DNA of 21,901 nt, from NCBI GenBank assembly GCA_029009035.1, contig JAQXJQ010000162.1:1-21901 (forward strand), in the 5' to 3' direction. Positions 6,522 to 14,414 of the stretch are shown here, piece by piece; position 1 is the stretch's first letter; each line of letters opens with the position of its first letter. The translations under genes were made by a program, and so were the position numbers. Under the pieces are notes generated by a model, which had not been told where the DNA came from, ran no database searches, and saw only the letters and a list, made by a program, of their open reading frames with translations. The DNA is from Oscillospiraceae bacterium. Lineage in GTDB: Bacteria; Bacillota; Clostridia; Oscillospirales; Oscillospiraceae.

Positions 6522-7544
6522 ATGGTTATCGTCATGAAACCCGGCGCCAGGCAGGAGACCATCCTGGCCCTGGTGGCAAAGCTGGAGAGCGAACACGGCG
6601 TCAAGGTCAGCATCACCAACGGCGTGGGATGCTCCATCCTGGGTCTGGTGGGCGACACCGCCAGCATTGATATCGACAAGGTCTCCATCCACAAGGATGT
6701 GGAGCGCGTCATGCGCGTGCAGGAGCCTTATAAGAAGGCCAACCGCAAGTTCCACCCCGAGGACTCCGTGGTGGATGTCCGCGGCGTCCCCGTGGGCGGC
6801 GGGAACTTCACCGTCATCGCCGGCCCCTGCTCCATCGAGAGCGAGGCGCAGATCGTGGAGGTGGCGAAGGATGTGAAGGACGCCGGTGCCGCGCTGCTGC
6901 GGGGCGGCGCCTTCAAGCCCCGCACCTCTCCCTACTCCTTCCAGGGCATGGGTGAGCCGGGCCTGGACCTGCTGCTGAGAGCCGGGGCCGCCTCCGGCGC
7001 CCCTGTGGTCACCGAGCTGATGAGCCCCAAATACTGCGAGCTCTTCGAGGAAAAGGTGGACCTGGTGCAGATCGGCGCCCGCAATATGCAGAACTTCGAC
7101 CTGCTGAAAGAGGTGGGCAAGATGAGCAAGCCCATCCTGCTCAAGCGCGGCCTTGCCAACACCTACGAGGAGTGGATCATGTCCGCCGAGTATATCATGG
7201 CGGCCGGCAATGAGAATGTCATCCTCTGCGAGCGGGGGGTGCGCACCTTCGAGACCTATACCAGAAACACGCTGGACCTGTCCGCCATTCCCGCCATCCG
7301 CCGCATGAGCCACCTGCCCATCGTGGTGGATCCCTCCCATGCCGCCGGGATGTACTGGATGGTGGAGCCCCTGGCCATGGCCGCCGCCGCCGTGGGCGCG
7401 GACGGACTGATGGTGGAGGTCCACAACAACCCCGCCTGCGCCAAGTGCGACGGGCAGCAGTCCCTCACCCCCGAGAAGTTCCGCCGCCTCATGGGCAAGC
7501 TGGAGCCCATGGTGGAGCTGGTGGGCAAAAAGTTAGTGAAGTAA
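6522..7544 (+). CDS. aroF: 3-deoxy-7-phosphoheptulonate (DAHP) synthase, AroF type
   Basis: Condenses phosphoenolpyruvate with erythrose-4-phosphate, the first step of the shikimate pathway. The 340-residue protein is the type I-beta form with an N-terminal ferredoxin/ACT-like regulatory domain (about 1-70) followed by the TIM barrel. Motifs: GPCS (101-104, metal-binding Cys102), GGAFKPRTSPY (128-138), KRGL (208-211) and DPSHA (270-274), plus the metal-ligand region E299 and D310. The ATG at 6522 is chosen because MVIVMKPGA is the usual family N-terminus. An in-frame TTG further upstream falls inside the terminator. The ribosome binding site is imperfect (AAAGG at 6507-6511 or GGAAGAG immediately before ATG). 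In family members with this N-terminal domain, aromatic amino acids can inhibit allosterically. Confidence 0.95.
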   Translation: MVIVMKPGARQETILALVAKLESEHGVKVSITNGVGCSILGLVGDTASIDIDKVSIHKDVERVMRVQEPYKKANRKFHPEDSVVDVRGVPVGGGNFTVIAGPCSIESEAQIVEVAKDVKDAGAALLRGGAFKPRTSPYSFQGMGEPGLDLLLRAGAASGAPVVTELMSPKYCELFEEKVDLVQIGARNMQNFDLLKEVGKMSKPILLKRGLANTYEEWIMSAEYIMAAGNENVILCERGVRTFETYTRNTLDLSAIPAIRRMSHLPIVVDPSHAAGMYWMVEPLAMAAAAVGADGLMVEVHNNPACAKCDGQQSLTPEKFRRLMGKLEPMVELVGKKLVK

Positions 7545-7572
7545 CGGCATAAAAAGTCGGCGGAGGTGCCCT

Positions 7573-8637
7573 ATGAAACAACTGACCGTGTCCCTGCCCG
7601 GACGGGAATATGACATCCTCATTGCGCGCGGCATTCTGGATGAGGCGGGCGGGCGCATCCGCGCCGTGCTGCCCCGGGCCGGGCGCGCGGCGGTGGTGAG
7701 CGACAGCAATGTGGCGCCCCTCTATGCCCAAAGGGTGCTGGACAGCCTTGCCGGAGCGGGATTTGCCTGCGAGCTGTTCACTGTGCCCGCCGGAGAGAAG
7801 AGCAAGTGCGCCGGGGAGCTCTCCGAGCTGTGGGAGAAGTTCATGCGCTTCGGCCTGACCCGGTCCGATGTGGTGGTGGCCCTGGGGGGAGGCGTGGTTG
7901 GCGACCTGTCCGGCTTTGCCGCCGCCACCGCCCTGCGGGGGGTGGCCTTTGTCCAGATCCCCACCACGCTGCTGGCCCAGGTGGACTCCTCCGTGGGCGG
8001 CAAGGTGGCCATCGACCTGAAGGCGGGGAAAAACCTCGCGGGTGCCTTTTATCAGCCCAGGCTGGTGCTCATGGACCCGGACACGCTGGACACCCTCCCC
8101 AACACCGTTTTCGCCGACGGCATGGCGGAGGTGGTGAAGTACGGCTGCATCGCCGACGAGGCGTTTCTCGTCCGGTTGGAGAAGGCTCCCACCAGAGCGG
8201 GGGTGATGGCGGACATCGAGTCCGTGCTGTACACCTGCTGCGCCATCAAGCGGGATGTGGTGGTGGAGGACGAGCTGGACACCGGACGGCGGATGATGCT
8301 CAACTTCGGCCACACCCTGGGCCACGCCTACGAGCTGGCGGGAGGATACGAGACCTGGACCCACGGGCAGGCCGTGGCCGCGGGCATGGTGCAGGCCTCC
8401 CGCCTGGGCGCCCAACTGGGGGTCAGTCCCCCGGAGCTGGCGGGGCGCATTGCCGCGCTGGTCACCGCCCTGGGCCTGCCGGAGCGCATCGAATGTACCG
8501 CGGCGGACTATGAGGCCGCCGTGGGACTGGATAAAAAGGGGGATGGCGGAGCCATCACCCTGGTGCTGGCCGACCGGCCGGGACACACGGTCTTTCACAA
8601 AATGAAAAAAAGCCAACTGCTTGATCTTTTGAAATGA
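7573..8637 (+). CDS. aroB: 3-dehydroquinate synthase
   Basis: Converts DAHP to 3-dehydroquinate using NAD and a divalent metal, the second shikimate step. The 354 residues match the family length. Motifs: GGGVVGD (105-111, NAD binding), PTTLLAQVDSSVGGK (130-144), GMAEVVKYG (183-191, metal ligand E186), NFGHTLGHA (244-252, metal ligand H247) and H264. GGAGG at 7562-7566 supports the start. It follows aroF by 28 bases. Confidence 0.97.
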   Translation: MKQLTVSLPGREYDILIARGILDEAGGRIRAVLPRAGRAAVVSDSNVAPLYAQRVLDSLAGAGFACELFTVPAGEKSKCAGELSELWEKFMRFGLTRSDVVVALGGGVVGDLSGFAAATALRGVAFVQIPTTLLAQVDSSVGGKVAIDLKAGKNLAGAFYQPRLVLMDPDTLDTLPNTVFADGMAEVVKYGCIADEAFLVRLEKAPTRAGVMADIESVLYTCCAIKRDVVVEDELDTGRRMMLNFGHTLGHAYELAGGYETWTHGQAVAAGMVQASRLGAQLGVSPPELAGRIAALVTALGLPERIECTAADYEAAVGLDKKGDGGAITLVLADRPGHTVFHKMKKSQLLDLLK

Positions 8638-8649
8638 GAGGTTAACGAC

Positions 8650-9879
8650 ATGAATGTGATCATCACCCCCACCAAACTGAAGGGTCATGTGACTCCCCCC
8701 GCATCCAAGTCCCAGGCGCACCGGCTGCTCATTGCCGCCGCCCTGGCCGAGGGGGAGAGCGTGATCACCAACATCACCCCCAACGACGACCTGCTGGCCA
8801 CCGTTTCCTGCCTGAAGGAGCTGGGGGCGGAGTTTGCCTGGGAGGGCAACACCCTCACCGTCAAGGGCATGGGCGCGGGGGAGATGTCCCCCATGCGCCG
8901 GCTGGCCCATCCCCACATGGACTGCGGCGAGTCCGGCTCCACCCTACGCTTCCTGATCCCCGTGGCGCTGGCCGTGCGGGGCGGCGGGGTGTTCACCGGC
9001 CACGGCAGACTGATGCAGCGCCCCCTGCAGCCCTACTTTGACCTCTTTGACGAGAAGGGGATCCACTACAGCCTGGACGGCGATACCCTCACAGTGCAGG
9101 GGATGCTGGAGCCGGGGGAATACCGTCTGCCCGGCAATATCTCCAGCCAGTTCTTCACCGGTCTCATGTTGGCCCTGCCTCTGCTGGGCGGGGACTCCAA
9201 AATCACCCTCACCTCCCCGCTGGAGTCCGGCGCCTATGTGGAGCTGACCCGGGACGCCCTGCGTGACGCGGGGGTGAGCATCGTGGGCGGGAGCATCCCC
9301 GGCCGTCAGCGCTATCAGCCCATCCATCAGGAGGTGGAGGCCGACTGGTCCCAGGCGGCGTTCTTCTATGCCGCCCACGGTATGGGCAACGACCTGCGCA
9401 TCAAGGGGCTCAACCCCCTGTCCAACCAGGCGGACACCAACATCGTCCCCCTGTATACCGAGCTGTGCGGTAACGATGAGGAGGCCAACATCAGCGTGAG
9501 CCAGTATCCCGACCTGTTCCCGGCCCTGTGCGCCATGGCTGCGGTGCGGGTGGGCGAGCCGGTGAACATCGGCGGCGGTCTGCGCCTGCGCATGAAGGAG
9601 AGCGACCGCATCTCCGCTGTGGCAGGTGCGCTGAAGGCCTTCGGCGTCCGCTTTGAGGAGTTTGACGACGGCCTTTCCATCGAGGGACGCCGTACCCTGC
9701 GGGGCAATGTGACCATCGACTGCTGCGGCGACCACCGCATCGCCATGATGGCGGCCATCGCCGCCACCTGCGCCGATGGGCCGGTGAAGCTGCTGGGCGC
9801 CCAGTGCGTCAGCAAGTCCTACCCCGATTTCTGGGAAGTGTATGAGTCTCTGGGAGGACAGATCGTCCGGGAGGATTGA
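8650..9879 (+). CDS. aroA: 3-phosphoshikimate 1-carboxyvinyltransferase (EPSP synthase)
   Basis: Transfers the enolpyruvyl group of PEP to shikimate-3-phosphate. The 409-residue protein shows PASKSQAHR (17-25), DCGESGSTLRFL (91-102), GHGRLMQRPLQP (117-128), catalytic Asp288 in YPDLF, RMKESDRI (314-321, Glu317) and DHRIAMM (361-367). The second motif reads GESGSTLR rather than the GNAGTAMR of the E. coli class, a variant seen in Gram-positive type enzymes; glyphosate response cannot be told from this. It follows aroB by 12 bases with GAGAGG as the binding site. Confidence 0.96.
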   Translation: MNVIITPTKLKGHVTPPASKSQAHRLLIAAALAEGESVITNITPNDDLLATVSCLKELGAEFAWEGNTLTVKGMGAGEMSPMRRLAHPHMDCGESGSTLRFLIPVALAVRGGGVFTGHGRLMQRPLQPYFDLFDEKGIHYSLDGDTLTVQGMLEPGEYRLPGNISSQFFTGLMLALPLLGGDSKITLTSPLESGAYVELTRDALRDAGVSIVGGSIPGRQRYQPIHQEVEADWSQAAFFYAAHGMGNDLRIKGLNPLSNQADTNIVPLYTELCGNDEEANISVSQYPDLFPALCAMAAVRVGEPVNIGGGLRLRMKESDRISAVAGALKAFGVRFEEFDDGLSIEGRRTLRGNVTIDCCGDHRIAMMAAIAATCADGPVKLLGAQCVSKSYPDFWEVYESLGGQIVRED

Positions 9880-9881
9880 GT

Positions 9882-10928
9882 ATGAACTATACCATTTTCG
9901 GGGAGTCCCACGGACCCGCCATCGGCGTGACCCTCACCGGCGTCCCCGCGGGGCTGGCGCTGGATCGGGAGGCGGTACGCCGTGAGATGGCCCGCCGCGC
10001 GCCGGGCCGGGACGACATTTCCACCGCCCGCCGGGAGGCGGACGAGGTGAAGATCCTCTCCGGTATGTTTGAGGGGAAGACCACCGGAACGCCCCTGTGC
10101 GCGGTGATCGAGAATACCGACACCCGCTCCGGCGACTACGCTGCCACCAAGGATCTGGCCCGCCCGGGCCATGCGGATTGGCCCGCTCAGGTGCGCTACG
10201 GCGGCAATCAGGACTACCGCGGCGGCGGCCACTTCTCCGGCCGTCTCACCGCGCCCCTGGTCTTTGCCGGCGCGGTGGCCAAGCAGCTCCTGGCGGAAAA
10301 GGGCGTCCTTGTGGCCGCCCATATCAGCAGCATCTACGGCGTCTCCGACGCCTCCGCGGAGGATCCGGAGAGCCTGCTGGCCGCCGCCTCCAAGCCCTTC
10401 CCCGTGCTGGATGACGCCGCGGGGGAGGCGATGCGGCAGGCCATTCTGGAGGCCAAAGGGGATCAGGACTCCGTGGGCGGCTCCATTGAGTGCGCCGTGT
10501 TCGGCCTGCCTGCGGGCCTTGGAAGCCCCGATTTCGGGGAAAATGTGGAGGGCATCTTCTCCCAGTACCTCTTTGCAGTCCCCGCCGTCAAGGCGGTGGC
10601 CTTCGGCGCGGGGACTGCCTTTTCCCTCATGCGGGGCAGTGAGGCCAACGACCCCCTCTATGTGGACGAAAACGGCAGGGTGTGCGCCGAGCAGAACTGT
10701 GCCGGCGGCGTCAACGGCGGCATCACCAACGGGATGCCTGTGGTGTTTGAGGTGACCATGCGCCCCACGCCCTCCATCGCCCGCACCCAGTTCACCGTGG
10801 ATATGGCAAAAATGGAGAACGCCGAGCTGCGTTTGAAGGGCCGCCACGACCCCTGCGTGGTGCCCAGAGCGGTCCCGGTCATCGAGGCGGCGGCGGCGCT
10901 GGCAGCCTGCCGGCTGCTGGGAATGTAA
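9882..10928 (+). CDS. aroC: Chorismate synthase
   Basis: Eliminates phosphate from EPSP to give chorismate, using reduced FMN. The ATG at 9882 is preferred over an in-frame TTG at 9876 because GGGAGG (9869-9874) is seven bases upstream and MNYTIFGESHG is the family start; the protein is then 348 residues. Motifs: GESHG (7-11), RPGHAD (94-99) and GGGHFSGRLTA (114-124). These are the shorter clostridial-type versions rather than the RPSHAD and GGGRSSARET of E. coli. It begins two bases after aroA, indicating translational coupling. Confidence 0.95.
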   Translation: MNYTIFGESHGPAIGVTLTGVPAGLALDREAVRREMARRAPGRDDISTARREADEVKILSGMFEGKTTGTPLCAVIENTDTRSGDYAATKDLARPGHADWPAQVRYGGNQDYRGGGHFSGRLTAPLVFAGAVAKQLLAEKGVLVAAHISSIYGVSDASAEDPESLLAAASKPFPVLDDAAGEAMRQAILEAKGDQDSVGGSIECAVFGLPAGLGSPDFGENVEGIFSQYLFAVPAVKAVAFGAGTAFSLMRGSEANDPLYVDENGRVCAEQNCAGGVNGGITNGMPVVFEVTMRPTPSIARTQFTVDMAKMENAELRLKGRHDPCVVPRAVPVIEAAAALAACRLLGM

Positions 10929-10940
10929 GGAGGATGGAAT

Positions 10941-11435
10941 ATGGATCTGAAGACATTGCGGGAGACCGACGAGAATGTGGTCATCCTGCCCGGAGCAAAG
11001 GTGAGCGGCGATGTGAGCTTCGGCGAGGGCTGCTCCGTGTGGTATAACGCGGTGATCCGCGCCGACTCCAACCCTGTCCGCATCGGCAGGAATGTGAACA
11101 TTCAGGACAATGCCGTGCTCCACACCGGCAACAAGGAGTTCGGCATCACCCTGGGAGACTGCGTCACCGTGGGGCATGGGGCCATCGTCCACGGCTGCAC
11201 CGTGGGGGACGGCAGCCTCATCGGCATGGGCGCCATCCTGCTCAACGGAGCGGTGGTGGGCAAGAACTGCATCGTGGGCGCCGGTGCGCTGGTCACGGGA
11301 AAATTGAATATCCCCGATGGCTCCATGGTGCTGGGCAGCCCCGCCAGGGTGGTGCGCCCGCTGACGCAGGAGGAGATCGACGGCGTGAAAGAGGGCAACG
11401 ACCACTATGTCCGGGCAAAGGAGCTGTATCGCTGA
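10941..11435 (+). CDS. Gamma-carbonic-anhydrase-like hexapeptide-repeat protein
   Basis: The 164-residue left-handed beta-helix protein belongs to the gamma-class carbonic anhydrase family (YrdA/CamH/PaaY-like trimeric proteins). Seen: about seven imperfect hexapeptide turns (IGRNVNIQDNAVLH, VTVGHGAIVHGC, IVGAGALVTG), the R40-x-D42 and Q55-D56-N57 signatures, and three histidines suited to bind metal (H61, H79, H84, with the typical five-residue spacing of the last pair). It lacks the acidic loop of Methanosarcina Cam, so activity is uncertain. AAGGAGG precedes it, and its stop TGA overlaps the pheA ATG by one base. Its place inside an aromatic operon is unusual; it may hydrate the CO2 released by prephenate dehydratase, which is speculation, or simply be cotranscribed. 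Confidence 0.85.
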   Translation: MDLKTLRETDENVVILPGAKVSGDVSFGEGCSVWYNAVIRADSNPVRIGRNVNIQDNAVLHTGNKEFGITLGDCVTVGHGAIVHGCTVGDGSLIGMGAILLNGAVVGKNCIVGAGALVTGKLNIPDGSMVLGSPARVVRPLTQEEIDGVKEGNDHYVRAKELYR

Positions 11436-12595
11436 TGGAGGAACTGAAGCAGTTGCGGCAGGAGATCGACAGGATCGACCGGCAGATGGTGGAGCTGTTC
11501 CGGCAGCGCATGGCGGTGACCCGCCGTGTGGGACAGTATAAGCTGGAGCGGGGCCTGCCCGTCCTGGACGAGGCCCGGGAGCGGCAGGTGCTGGAGGAGA
11601 AGGGCAGACTGGCGGGGGAGGAACTGCGTGTGAGCGCCATCACCCTGTTCCAGACCATCATGGCCCTCTCCCGCCGGCAGCAGCGGGATCTCATGGGGGA
11701 GCATTCCGCTCACCCCAGCCTGCCCTTCCACGGGAAGGAGAGTCCCGCGCCCCGTGAGCGGGTGGAGCACCCCCGGGTGGTCTATCAGGGCGTGCCGGGG
11801 GCGTACAGTGAGCAGGCCTGCATCAATGTGTTCGGCCCCGGGGTGGACGCCCGGGGACTGGAGCAGTTTGAGGACAACTTCAAGGCGTTGAAGGAGGGGC
11901 GGGCGGACTATGCCGTGCTGCCCATCGAGAACAGCTCCACCGGCGGCATCCGGCAGATCTACGACCTGCTCAGCCAGTACGAGTGCTATCTGGTGGGGGA
12001 GACCACGGTGCGGGTGGAGCACTGTCTCATGGCGCCCGAGGGCGCCGACCTCACCACCATCACCCATGTGTACTCCCACGAGCAGGGCCTGTTCCAGTGC
12101 GAACAGTATCTGGCCGCCCACCCCAACTGGCATCCGGTGCCCCAGGCGGACACCGCCGGCTCCGCCCGGATGGTGGCGGCCTGCGGGGACCTCACCAAGG
12201 CCGCCATCTGCTCCCAGCGGGCGGCGGAGATCTACGGGCTGAAGATCCTGGCCCGGGGGATCAACCACAACAGCCGCAATACCACCCGCTTTGTAGTGGT
12301 CTCCCCCGTGCCGGAGCTGCACGAAGGGGCAAACAAGGTCAGCACCATGTTCGTGCTGCCCCATGAGGCGGGCTCCCTGAACCAGGTGCTCACCGTGCTG
12401 GCCGTCCACGGCCTCAACATGGTGAAGCTGGAGTCCCGCCCCATCCCCGAACACAGCTGGGAATACCTGTTCTTTATGGAGTTCACCGGCAGCATGGAGC
12501 AGCAGGAGACCCTGGACGCCATCCACGAGCTGATCCAGAGCACCGGGGATTTCCGGGTGCTGGGCTGCTTCCCCTCTGATTTGAAGCAGGAGTGA
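11435..12595 (+). CDS. pheA: Bifunctional chorismate mutase / prephenate dehydratase (P-protein)
   Basis: Carries chorismate through prephenate to phenylpyruvate, the committed phenylalanine branch. The 386-residue protein matches the E. coli P-protein layout: AroQ-type chorismate mutase helices (1-85; R8, K36 and D45 region), prephenate dehydratase (about 113-290) with GVPGAYSE (119-126), LPIENSSTG (162-170) and the catalytic NTTRF (282-286), and a C-terminal ACT domain (303-380) with GSLNQ (313-317) and ESRP (333-336), the Phe-binding signatures. Phe feedback inhibition is therefore expected from family knowledge. Fusion of mutase and dehydratase is common in Gram-negatives and less so in Firmicutes. 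Its start overlaps the preceding stop (TGATG). Confidence 0.96.
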   Translation: MEELKQLRQEIDRIDRQMVELFRQRMAVTRRVGQYKLERGLPVLDEARERQVLEEKGRLAGEELRVSAITLFQTIMALSRRQQRDLMGEHSAHPSLPFHGKESPAPRERVEHPRVVYQGVPGAYSEQACINVFGPGVDARGLEQFEDNFKALKEGRADYAVLPIENSSTGGIRQIYDLLSQYECYLVGETTVRVEHCLMAPEGADLTTITHVYSHEQGLFQCEQYLAAHPNWHPVPQADTAGSARMVAACGDLTKAAICSQRAAEIYGLKILARGINHNSRNTTRFVVVSPVPELHEGANKVSTMFVLPHEAGSLNQVLTVLAVHGLNMVKLESRPIPEHSWEYLFFMEFTGSMEQQETLDAIHELIQSTGDFRVLGCFPSDLKQE

Positions 12596-12600
12596 GAGAA

Positions 12601-13104
12601 ATGAAAAATCTCGTACTGATCGGAATGCCCGGCTGCGGAAAGACCAAGGTGGGGACCGCCCTTTCTGAGCTGCTGCATATGCCTCTGGTGGACACCGACC
12701 AACTCATCGTGGAGGCGGAGGGCCGCTCCATCCCGGACATCTTCGCCCGGGACGGTGAGGATGCCTTCCGGGATATGGAGACCGCCGCGGCAAAGCGGGC
12801 GGCGGCCATGGAGGGGGTCATCATCGCCACCGGCGGCGGGATGGTGCTGCGGGAGGAGAACATGGCCGCCCTGGCCGCCACGGGGGTCATTTTCTTCCGG
12901 GACAGAGCCCCGGAGGCCATTGCCGGGGAGGACCACGGCGAACGCCCCCTGATCGCCGGCCGGCGGGAGCGGGTGTTCCAGCTCTATGCGCAGCGTATTA
13001 CATACTATCAAAAATACGCACAGTATACCATTTCCGACACCAATACGGTGGATGAGGCCGCCGGGAGGATCGCCGCCATTTTTCGGGAGGTAAGGGAAGG
13101 ATGA
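12601..13104 (+). CDS. aroK: Shikimate kinase
   Basis: Phosphorylates shikimate at the 3-hydroxyl with ATP. The 167-residue protein has the P-loop GMPGCGKT (8-15), DTD (31-33, shikimate and metal binding), Arg57 in AFRDME, and ATGGG (76-80). A GTG at 12592 in the same frame is rejected as start because it overlaps the binding site AGGAG (12588-12592), which is eight bases from the ATG. It follows pheA by five bases and overlaps aroQ by four. Confidence 0.95.
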   Translation: MKNLVLIGMPGCGKTKVGTALSELLHMPLVDTDQLIVEAEGRSIPDIFARDGEDAFRDMETAAAKRAAAMEGVIIATGGGMVLREENMAALAATGVIFFRDRAPEAIAGEDHGERPLIAGRRERVFQLYAQRITYYQKYAQYTISDTNTVDEAAGRIAAIFREVREG

Positions 13105-13532
13105 AATTTCTCATTATCAACGGACCCAATCTGAACCTGTTGGGTAAGCGGGAGCCGGGCATCTACGGCGAGGAGAGCTATGATGCCCTGTGCCGGATGA
13201 TCGAGGATCACGCCGCCGCCCACGGCTCCACCGCCCGCTGTTTCCAGTCCAATCACGAGGGCGCCATCATCGACGAGATCCATGCCGCCGACGGCGTGTA
13301 CGACGCCATCATCATCAACCCCGGCGCCTATACCCACTACAGCTATGCCATTCTGGACGCCCTGAAGGCGGTGAGCGTGCCCGCCTATGAGGTGCACATC
13401 AGCCACATCGACCGGCGGGAGCCCTTCCGGGCAATTTCCGTCACCGCCCCCGCCTGCGTGGGGCAGCTCTACGGCCACGGGCTGAAGGGCTATCTCATGG
13501 CCATGGATTACTTCCTGGAGGGCGGGAAATGA
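13101..13532 (+). CDS. aroQ: 3-dehydroquinate dehydratase, type II
   Basis: Dehydrates 3-dehydroquinate to 3-dehydroshikimate. The 143 residues match the small dodecameric type II enzymes. Motifs: INGPNLNLLGKREPGIYG (6-23), with catalytic Arg17 and Tyr22; QSNHEG; the NPGAYTHYS region; and EVHISHIDRREPFR. The type I aroD enzyme is not present, so this fills that step in the operon. ATGA overlaps couple it to both aroK and aroE. Confidence 0.96.
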   Translation: MKFLIINGPNLNLLGKREPGIYGEESYDALCRMIEDHAAAHGSTARCFQSNHEGAIIDEIHAADGVYDAIIINPGAYTHYSYAILDALKAVSVPAYEVHISHIDRREPFRAISVTAPACVGQLYGHGLKGYLMAMDYFLEGGK

Positions 13533-14362
13533 GCGCCCTGCAGGTCATCGGCGATCCCGTGCTCCACTCCCTGTCCCCGGTGATCCACGGGGCCATGCTG
13601 AAAAGGCTGGGGCTGGACATTCCCTACACCGCCCATGTGGTGAAGCGGGGGGAGCTGGGGGAATATTTTGCCTGGGCGGAGAAAAACGGCGTCACCGGCT
13701 TTAACGCCACCATGCCCCACAAGCAGGACCTCATCCCCCTGTTGGATGAGGTGGACGGCGACGCCGCCCTCTTCGGCGCGGTGAACACCGTGGTGATGCG
13801 CAATGGGCGCAAAATCGGCTATAACACCGACGGCGTGGGCTGCCTCGCCGCGTTGGAGGAGGCCGGAATGTGGCCGGCGGAGCGGGTGGTGCTGCTGGGG
13901 GCGGGAGGGGCCGCCCGGGCGGTGGCCCTGAAGCTGGCAGGCAGCGGCGCGAAGACGGTCTATGTGTGCAACCGCACCGTGGAAAAGGCGGAGGAGCTGT
14001 GTGAGGCCGACCCCAACGGGGTGCTGAAGAGCGCCGGTTTCGCGCCGGAGGCCCTTGCGGGACTGTGCGGGAGCGCGGATGTGCTCATCAACTGCACCAA
14101 TCTGGGCATGGCGGGGTGTGAGCAGTTTGAAGATCTGGGCTTTCTGGAGGCGCTGCCCTCCCACGCCGGAATGTTTGACCTCATCTACCACCCGGAGAAA
14201 ACAGAGCTGCTTTCCCGGGGGGAAAGGCTGGGCCATCGGGTGTGCAACGGCCTGCCCATGCTCATCCATCAGGCCATCTTCGCTCTGGAATACTTTCTGG
14301 ACCGGCCTTTGGATCATGGGGAGATGGGCGAAGCGGTGCGCGACGCATTGAAAAACAGATAA
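13529..14362 (+). CDS. aroE: Shikimate dehydrogenase
   Basis: Reduces 3-dehydroshikimate to shikimate with NADPH. The 277-residue protein has the substrate motif SLSPVIHG (14-21), NATMPHK (59-65, catalytic Lys65), Asn86, NTDG (99-102) and the nucleotide-binding GAGGAAR (124-130). The common N-A-T-P-x-G-M motif reads NCTNLGM. It is the last gene of the aro operon, overlapping aroQ by four bases and followed by a terminator. A quinate dehydrogenase is the main alternative but is unlikely in this setting. Confidence 0.95.
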   Translation: MSALQVIGDPVLHSLSPVIHGAMLKRLGLDIPYTAHVVKRGELGEYFAWAEKNGVTGFNATMPHKQDLIPLLDEVDGDAALFGAVNTVVMRNGRKIGYNTDGVGCLAALEEAGMWPAERVVLLGAGGAARAVALKLAGSGAKTVYVCNRTVEKAEELCEADPNGVLKSAGFAPEALAGLCGSADVLINCTNLGMAGCEQFEDLGFLEALPSHAGMFDLIYHPEKTELLSRGERLGHRVCNGLPMLIHQAIFALEYFLDRPLDHGEMGEAVRDALKNR

Positions 14363-14372
14363 AAAGAAAGAA

Positions 14373-14408
14373 CCCGTTGCAGAGCTGTCGCTCTGCAACG
14401 GGCTTTTG
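14373..14408. terminator. Terminator of the aro operon (GTTGCAG-type hairpin 3)
   Basis: A 13-base perfect stem CCCGTTGCAGAGC (14373-14385) with 14390-14402, loop TGTC, then CTTTTG. It lies ten bases after the aroE stop and just past the converging DUF1846 stop (14415), so it likely serves both transcripts. It shares its core with the hairpins at 3562-3599 and 3718-3755. Confidence 0.8.
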
Positions 14409-14414
14409 CATTTC

